Of a stretch of DNA of 10,625 bases, positions 6,758-10,625 are shown one piece after another. Source of the DNA: JBAZCO01 sp041654915 (GTDB lineage: Bacteria > Bacillota > Clostridia > Christensenellales > DTU072); contig JBAZCO010000054.1 in NCBI GenBank assembly GCA_041654915.1, positions 1 through 10,625 of the forward strand. The letters are read 5' to 3'. The translations under genes and the position numbers were made by a program. The notes beneath the pieces were generated by a model, which worked only from the letters and a program-made list of their open reading frames with translations, searched no databases and was not told the DNA's origin. Every line of letters starts with the position of its first letter. Positions within the stretch are counted from its first letter, which is position 1.

Positions 6758-8596
6758 ATGAAACGCAAAGCAATTATTTCTGCGGTCTTGATAGTCGCAA
6801 TTCTGTCGGCAGTGGTGTCGACATTGGTTTTTTTCCTAAAGAAACCCAAGGACGATATTGTTCCTGACATATTTCAAATTGAAAATTACCAAACTCCCGC
6901 CAATCTGCCCGATTATGCGCTCAAATTGCAGTGGGTAAACAGCAAGGGCGAGCCAACTACTTTTAACCCCAACAGGGGAGTTATGATATTATTTGACGGC
7001 GTATCATACTACGACCAAAAAGAAAGTTTGAAACTGGATGAGGAAATATATTATTATAGCGGCGTGACAACAACCGATGGGGCATTGGGACTAAACTCTG
7101 CCAATATAGACACAGAGCTTGCCTTTTATTGGCAAAGAATGGGCTTTAATGTGGGCATTTTCCATTATGAAAACTTTGCCGATGACACCGCCCAAAACCT
7201 AAACAAAAAGCTTTATAATAAATCCGCAATGACTTACAAAGACAAGGACGGCAATGCCGTAACCCAAAACCTGCCCGAATACACTCTTACGCAAGCTTTT
7301 GTTATGGAGTGGCTAAAACTTATGCAAGTATCACCTATTGGCGCTCCGCAAGGCTCTACACCGCCATATCACAACATAGAGGTAAGGTTTGTGGGCAACG
7401 GCTCTGGCGCAAATCTAGCGGTTGCGGCGGCAGACTACCTATATGATTTGTATTACCGAGGTCATATTAGCGGCAGTTTTGTTCCCGCACGCATTAGCTT
7501 GTTAAATCCGCATTTAGATAACACAGAGATAAACATCCCCGTACAATACAAAAACGGTACGGTTGCAAAGTCCGTGCTTGATTACAACGCAACCCTCATA
7601 CAAAAGCTTGCAGATAACGGCGCAGTATTCGAGATGATAGAAAGCGACAGGGAGTTTTTCTTGTCATATCAGCATCCTTACACAGGCTTGGTAGAAGTGT
7701 TGGACGATACCGAAAACGGTGCAAATACCGAAAGTGAAAGCGAGGAAACAGAGGAGCAAGAAAAAATTATCAATTATACTCTTGGGGATACGGGTGACGC
7801 CGAGCTTTACAAAAAGATACAAAAGCAAACCGCTTATCTTGAGTTTCAAGAGGAATATTCTAATTACTATACCGAGGAGTACAAGGCGCTTGACAGGGCG
7901 GTTAGAGACTGGTACTTGTACAGCATAAACGGTTCGGACGACAGCGCAATGAGTAACCAAACAACCAACGGCTACAACGGCACATATCCTATGATGGACA
8001 GCCGCAACAGCGATGGCTATTATGGCTCATATGTGCGCTATTCGGTATCCGCTTGGACGCCAACCTCATATATTCGTGCGCTAAGAGGAGTGAATTTTAA
8101 GATGCTCCGTTATATCTGGTCACAGGCTGACGGCAAGAGTATGCCAAACCCCTACATCCTCCCTAAGTTTTTGGCGGAAAACTATCAGAGTTCGGATTTA
8201 ACCCAAGTTTCCGTAGCTGGCTATGTCTATTGGAGAAAATACGATACCGTTTATGTAAACTACGGCTTGGATGCAAGACTTGAGGGCATCACCGTAAGGG
8301 TGACGGTGGAGTTAGACTCATCGGGCAACCAAACGGTTGTGCTGGAGGGCAAGACAGATAAGGGCGGGTTTTACAATATTGCGCTAAGACCCGAACATTT
8401 TGAAAAAACATTGAGAATAGAAGTTGTGCTACCTAGCAGATACTATGATTATAGCGGTATGCTCACTTCCCCTTCGGAGTATCACAAACTTTCGCTTTCC
8501 TCATTGGGCGGAAGTAGCAACACTGGGTCTACCGTTTCAAGGACGCTAGGACATTGTATCATTCGCAATGCAGGATTGATTAAGAAAGAGGGATAG
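6758..8596 (+). CDS. Membrane-anchored pseudo-hydrolase, catalytically degenerate paralogue of the preceding gene
   Basis: A 612-residue protein with the same architecture as its upstream neighbour: an N-terminal membrane anchor (about residues 5-27, with basic residues on both sides), an alpha/beta-hydrolase-like region, and a C-terminal beta domain (about 487-590). Hand-aligned matches to the neighbour: FYWQRMGFNVGIFHYENFAD with DGWLKGGYNAAVFNWSQFSD; VRFVGNGSGANLAVAAADYL with IWIAGHSMGGAMALSSVSYL; PTSYIRALRGVNF with PLSVIMARRGIIY; DKGGFYNI with DITGFYKI. The catalytic positions differ: HG becomes D80-G81, nucleophile Ser becomes Gly215, acid Asp becomes Asn250, and no clear His replaces His344. 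Ser216 sits one place off and does not form GxSxG. The calcium-loop motif is also lost (WRKYDTVY). An acidic, Glu-rich insert spans about 316-336. The reading frame is intact, so this is a diverged protein, not a pseudogene. A binding, scaffold or partner role is inference. The ribosome binding site AGAGAGG is about 11 nt before the ATG. Confidence 0.8.
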   Translation: MKRKAIISAVLIVAILSAVVSTLVFFLKKPKDDIVPDIFQIENYQTPANLPDYALKLQWVNSKGEPTTFNPNRGVMILFDGVSYYDQKESLKLDEEIYYYSGVTTTDGALGLNSANIDTELAFYWQRMGFNVGIFHYENFADDTAQNLNKKLYNKSAMTYKDKDGNAVTQNLPEYTLTQAFVMEWLKLMQVSPIGAPQGSTPPYHNIEVRFVGNGSGANLAVAAADYLYDLYYRGHISGSFVPARISLLNPHLDNTEINIPVQYKNGTVAKSVLDYNATLIQKLADNGAVFEMIESDREFFLSYQHPYTGLVEVLDDTENGANTESESEETEEQEKIINYTLGDTGDAELYKKIQKQTAYLEFQEEYSNYYTEEYKALDRAVRDWYLYSINGSDDSAMSNQTTNGYNGTYPMMDSRNSDGYYGSYVRYSVSAWTPTSYIRALRGVNFKMLRYIWSQADGKSMPNPYILPKFLAENYQSSDLTQVSVAGYVYWRKYDTVYVNYGLDARLEGITVRVTVELDSSGNQTVVLEGKTDKGGFYNIALRPEHFEKTLRIEVVLPSRYYDYSGMLTSPSEYHKLSLSSLGGSSNTGSTVSRTLGHCIIRNAGLIKKEG

Positions 8597-8625
8597 CGCC
8601 CTAAAAGTTATTCGCAAACCTTACT

Positions 8626-8634
8626 AAGGAGGGG
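8626..8634 (+). promoter_or_regulatory. Strong ribosome binding site at unusually long spacing
   Basis: AAGGAGGGG is a near-perfect Shine-Dalgarno sequence, but the AAGGAGG core ends 15 nt before the ATG at 8648. The in-frame codons between them (CTT, AAA, GAT and neighbours) are not starts. Either the spacing is tolerated or translation starts inefficiently. Confidence 0.5.
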
Positions 8635-8647
8635 CAAGCTTAAAGAT

Positions 8648-9484
8648 ATGGATGCTTTTATTAACCAAATGGTAACAACGCTGCAAGAGTTTTTTGCAGG
8701 CAATGCCTATCTTACCGTATTTGTTGTTTCATTACTGCCGATGATAGAGGTTACCGGCTCTATCCCCATAGCGATAGAACTTGGCATACATCCTGTGACA
8801 GCATACTTTTTTACTTCAATTAGCTCTGTGCTAATATGTCCGGTGATTATTCTTTGCTTAAAACCCGTGCTAAACGCATTCAAAAAGACCAAGTTTTTCA
8901 AAAAAATCGCACTTATTCTTGAGGAGAATTTTAAAAGCCGTGCGGCGGACCTTGAAAAAAAAGCAGAGGAGCGAGGGGCGGAACAAAAGTTATTTGAAAA
9001 AAAAGCGAGCCAAAAGGCAAGCGACCAACAGGTATCATACGAAAATGAAAGCGGAGAAGAGGGTGAACACCAACCGCTTGGAGAGGCGCAAGATATTGGG
9101 CAAGGTATTGTATTAAGCGAGAAAAAACGAATTTTTTACAAGTCTTTGGGGCTATTTTTGTTTGTTGTTCTGCCCTTTCCTATGACGGGGCTTTGGACAG
9201 GCTCTGCAATAGCCGCCTTTATAGACCTCAAGTTTAGGTATAGTCTGCCGTCTATTATTCTTGGCAACTTTGTGGGTGCGATAGTTATTTTGGGCGCAAC
9301 CCTACTTCTTGGTGAAAGAAGTTATATTATGCTGCTTGCTTTGGGACTGTTTATCGTGTTTGCAATAGCCAGCGCATTTGTTACCGTGTTGCTCAAAAAC
9401 CGCAAGGCAAAAAAACTATCCGATGTATCCGCCTCATCAAAAGATGCAGATAAAGTAACGCAAGACGAGGATAAAATAGATTAA
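8648..9484 (+). CDS. Small multi-drug export family membrane protein (COG2426) with long charged insert
   Basis: A 278-residue integral membrane protein of the small multi-drug export family; despite the family name its transport role is poorly established. Seen: a first membrane half with LLPMIEVTGSIPIAIELGI (about residues 29-47) and a hydrophobic helix to about 75; a charged stretch (about 76-165) rich in Lys, Glu and Gln; a second half with LFLFVVLPFPMTGLWTGSAIAAFIDL (about 173-198), then GNFVGAIVILGATLLLGE and a last helix; and a charged 30-residue tail. Usual members are about 150-170 residues with a short linker, so the insert and tail are additions. A strong AAGGAGGGG begins at 8626, but AAGGAGG ends 15 nt before the ATG, longer than the usual 5-9 nt. 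No in-frame start codon lies nearer, so the ATG is kept. The gene begins 51 nt after the pseudo-hydrolase and may share its transcript. Confidence 0.85.
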   Translation: MDAFINQMVTTLQEFFAGNAYLTVFVVSLLPMIEVTGSIPIAIELGIHPVTAYFFTSISSVLICPVIILCLKPVLNAFKKTKFFKKIALILEENFKSRAADLEKKAEERGAEQKLFEKKASQKASDQQVSYENESGEEGEHQPLGEAQDIGQGIVLSEKKRIFYKSLGLFLFVVLPFPMTGLWTGSAIAAFIDLKFRYSLPSIILGNFVGAIVILGATLLLGERSYIMLLALGLFIVFAIASAFVTVLLKNRKAKKLSDVSASSKDADKVTQDEDKID

Positions 9485-9512
9485 CAGCGTAAAGCACGGT
9501 ATAATTTTCCTA

Positions 9513-9540
9513 TTGCAAAATTTGACTAATGTGCTATACT
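9513..9540 (+). promoter_or_regulatory. Extended -10 promoter for the RNA candidate/nadE leader
   Basis: TTGCAA (9513-9518) is 16 nt from TATACT (9535-9540), which is preceded by TGC, the extended -10 motif. The octamer TTGACTAA (9522-9529) lies in the spacer, too close to this -10 to be its -35. Transcription would begin near 9546-9548, just where the foldable segment starts. A second TATAAT at 9500-9505 has no good -35. Confidence 0.5.
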
Positions 9541-9546
9541 ATAAGT

Positions 9547-9752
9547 ACTAGGATACACGAAGACCGAAAAGGTTTTTTAACCCCAAATTTAAAAATTGGG
9601 CTTACGATGTTCCATTAGTACTATGTTACGCCCCCGACATACCGCTAGGGGACAACAGACGACTAAGATAGTTCGCCCACCTGCTACGGCGGGTTGATAA
9701 AATTTCGGGCTACGGTATCACCGGTAAAGGGGCTAATGTTTAGCCCCTTCTA
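9547..9752 (+). ncRNA. Candidate structured RNA of unknown family (or nadE leader)
   Basis: No gene occupies this stretch, which folds well by eye. Domain 1: ACUA/GGA/AC (9547-9556) pairs with GU/UCC/UAGU (9609-9619), then CGAAG (9558-9562) pairs with CUUACG (9601-9606), enclosing hairpins GGUU-UUUU-AACC (9571-9582) and CCCAA...UUGGG (9582-9600). The two hairpins compete for base 9582. Domain 2: AUACCG (9639-9644) pairs with CGGUAU (9713-9718) and encloses hairpin CGACUA-AGA-UAGUUCG (9660-9675) and helix ACCUGC-UACG-GCGGGU (9679-9694) with a UACG tetraloop, extended by CCC/GGG. It ends in a 9-bp stem-loop at 9727-9749. I do not recognise 6S, SRP, RNase P, tmRNA, T-box or a known riboswitch core. 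The strand is chosen from the upstream promoter and the 3' stem-loop. It may be a free RNA or a 5' leader of nadE, which starts about 70 nt after the last stem. Confidence 0.5.
9727..9752 (+). terminator. GC-rich stem-loop, possible terminator or attenuator
   Basis: AAGGGGCUA-AUGUU-UAGCCCCUU forms a perfect 9-bp stem (9727-9735 with 9741-9749). The following bases are CTAAAAAT, so the U tract is poor (UUCU at best). It may be a weak rho-independent terminator ending the RNA, or part of a regulated leader before nadE. Confidence 0.45.
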
Positions 9753-9776
9753 AAAATAGCAATAATTAATTATAAT
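9748..9776 (+). promoter_or_regulatory. Weak candidate promoter for nadE
   Basis: A consensus TATAAT at 9771-9776 lies 44 nt before the nadE ATG, with TTCTAA (9748-9753) at 17-nt spacing as a poor -35. It sits in AT-rich spacer, so chance occurrence is possible. Confidence 0.25.
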
Positions 9777-9819
9777 AACAACACCAAATCTAGCGTAACA
9801 GCAACCAAGGGAAAGAGAT

Positions 9820-10625
9820 ATGAAACACGGATATATTAAGGTGGCGGCGGCTACGCCGCAAATAAGAGTTGCCGACTGCGCCTATAACGCACAGGCAATA
9901 ATTGCCGATATCAATAGGGCAGAAACGCTTAAAGTCAAAGTTTTAGTGTTTCCCGAGTTATCTATCACGGGTTATACGGCGGGGGATTTATTCTATCAAG
10001 AGGCGTTGCAAAATGCCGCTCTTGTTGCCCTAAAAGAGATACAAAAAGCAACCGAAAAAAAGAAAATGCTAGTTTTTGTTGGTTTGCCTTTGCTCTTTAA
10101 GGGACGCATTTTTAATACTGCCGCCGCACTTTGTGACGGCAAAATTTTGGGTATTGTACCCAAGACATACCTCCCCAATTATAATGAATTTTATGAAAAG
10201 CGGCACTTTGCAGGAGCTGGATGCGAAACGCTTACGATATCGGTAAATGGTGAAGAATGCGCCTTTGGCACAGACTTGCTTTTTGCCGCAAGCGACAACC
10301 CCAAACTATTAGTCGCCGCAGAGATTTGCGAAGATTTATGGGTAACCTCCCCGCCTTCGGTTAGGCATTGCGAGGCGGGCGCAACTATAATAGTTAACCT
10401 ATCGGCAAGCAATGAACTTGTTGGCAAGGCTAGCTATCGCAAGCGCCTAGTTGAAGGGCAATCTGCCCGCCTTGTATGCGGATATGTTTATGCAAGTGCG
10501 GGTAGCGGTGAGTCAAGTACCGACCTAGTGTTTGGGGGGCATAATATTGTTGCGGAAAACGGCACAATTCTTGCCCAAACTTCACTATTTGAAAACGGTC
10601 TTGCCGTCAGCGAGATAGACCTTGC
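9820..10625 (+). CDS. nadE: Glutamine-dependent NAD+ synthetase, 5' part
   Basis: The first 268 residues of NAD+ synthase with an N-terminal glutaminase. This domain is a CN-hydrolase (nitrilase fold) that frees ammonia from glutamine; the missing C-terminal domain uses it with ATP to amidate deamido-NAD+, the last step of NAD+ synthesis in the cytoplasm. Seen: KVAAATPQIRVADCAYN at the start, catalytic Glu46 in FPELSITGY, VGLPL, the Lys115 loop PKTYLPNYNEFYE, catalytic Cys170 in EICEDLW followed by PPS and AGA, then NLSASNE, and the QSARL...YVYASAGSGESSTDLVFGGH segment. Glu46, Lys115 and Cys170 match the E52/K121/C176 triad of the Mycobacterium tuberculosis enzyme, so the glutaminase should be active. 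The start has AAGGGA (9807-9812) 7 nt before the ATG. The gene runs past the window end; family members have about 620-680 residues. Confidence 0.96.
   Translation, partial: MKHGYIKVAAATPQIRVADCAYNAQAIIADINRAETLKVKVLVFPELSITGYTAGDLFYQEALQNAALVALKEIQKATEKKKMLVFVGLPLLFKGRIFNTAAALCDGKILGIVPKTYLPNYNEFYEKRHFAGAGCETLTISVNGEECAFGTDLLFAASDNPKLLVAAEICEDLWVTSPPSVRHCEAGATIIVNLSASNELVGKASYRKRLVEGQSARLVCGYVYASAGSGESSTDLVFGGHNIVAENGTILAQTSLFENGLAVSEIDL

Noticed and set aside
7391..7411. Ser216 of the second hydrolase paralogue as an active nucleophile
   Set aside because: The residues around it (N-G-S-G-A) do not form GxSxG, and the gap-free match to the neighbour's GHSMGG puts Gly215, not Ser216, at the nucleophile position.
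9547..9752. Assignment of the foldable RNA to 6S, RNase P, SRP, tmRNA, T-box or a known riboswitch
   Set aside because: The conserved cores I know for these (for example the RNase P GAGGAAAGUCC block, the SRP GGAAGGAAGCAG loop, the T-box UGGNACCGCG box) are absent. UACCGC at 9640-9645 only partly resembles the T-box sequence.

Overview
The window looks like chromosomal DNA of an anaerobic, low-to-moderate GC Firmicute, most likely an uncultured Clostridia-type gut bacterium. The reasons are a ferredoxin-dependent 2-oxoacid oxidoreductase, strong AAGGAGG-type ribosome binding sites, tightly packed genes, and protein sequences that read like clostridial family members. This placement is inference. 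All genes lie on the + strand except one. No tRNA, rRNA, CRISPR array, transposase or phage gene is seen.

Layout. (1) 1-1885: the end of a 2-oxoacid:ferredoxin oxidoreductase operon, with alpha (cut by the window edge), beta and gamma subunits. They are spaced by 0-1 nt, and each downstream gene has its own strong ribosome binding site. (2) 1988-3950: malQ (4-alpha-glucanotransferase), then a compact Sfp-type phosphopantetheinyl transferase 1 nt later. (3) 3989-4999, minus strand: a DUF2804 protein, convergent with the previous pair. (4) 5000-5142: a compact divergent promoter region with two back-to-back sigma-A-like promoters and a 19-bp perfect palindrome over one -10 box. (5) 5143-8596: two adjacent, membrane-anchored paralogues with an alpha/beta-hydrolase (pancreatic-lipase-like) domain and a C-terminal SdrD_B-like beta domain. 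The first keeps a plausible Ser-Asp-His triad. The second appears to have lost every recognisable catalytic residue. (6) 8648-9484: a small multi-drug export family membrane protein with a large charged insert. (7) 9485-9819: a gene-free stretch with a promoter, a strongly foldable segment of about 205 nt ending in a stem-loop, and an AT-rich leader. I read it as a candidate structured non-coding RNA or leader of no family I recognise. (8) 9820 to the end: the 5' part of nadE, the glutamine-dependent NAD+ synthetase.

Most of this is housekeeping metabolism: 2-oxoacid oxidation, alpha-glucan use, carrier-protein activation and NAD synthesis. The parts most likely to be new are the active-hydrolase/pseudo-hydrolase pair under its own promoter and the structured RNA candidate in front of nadE.
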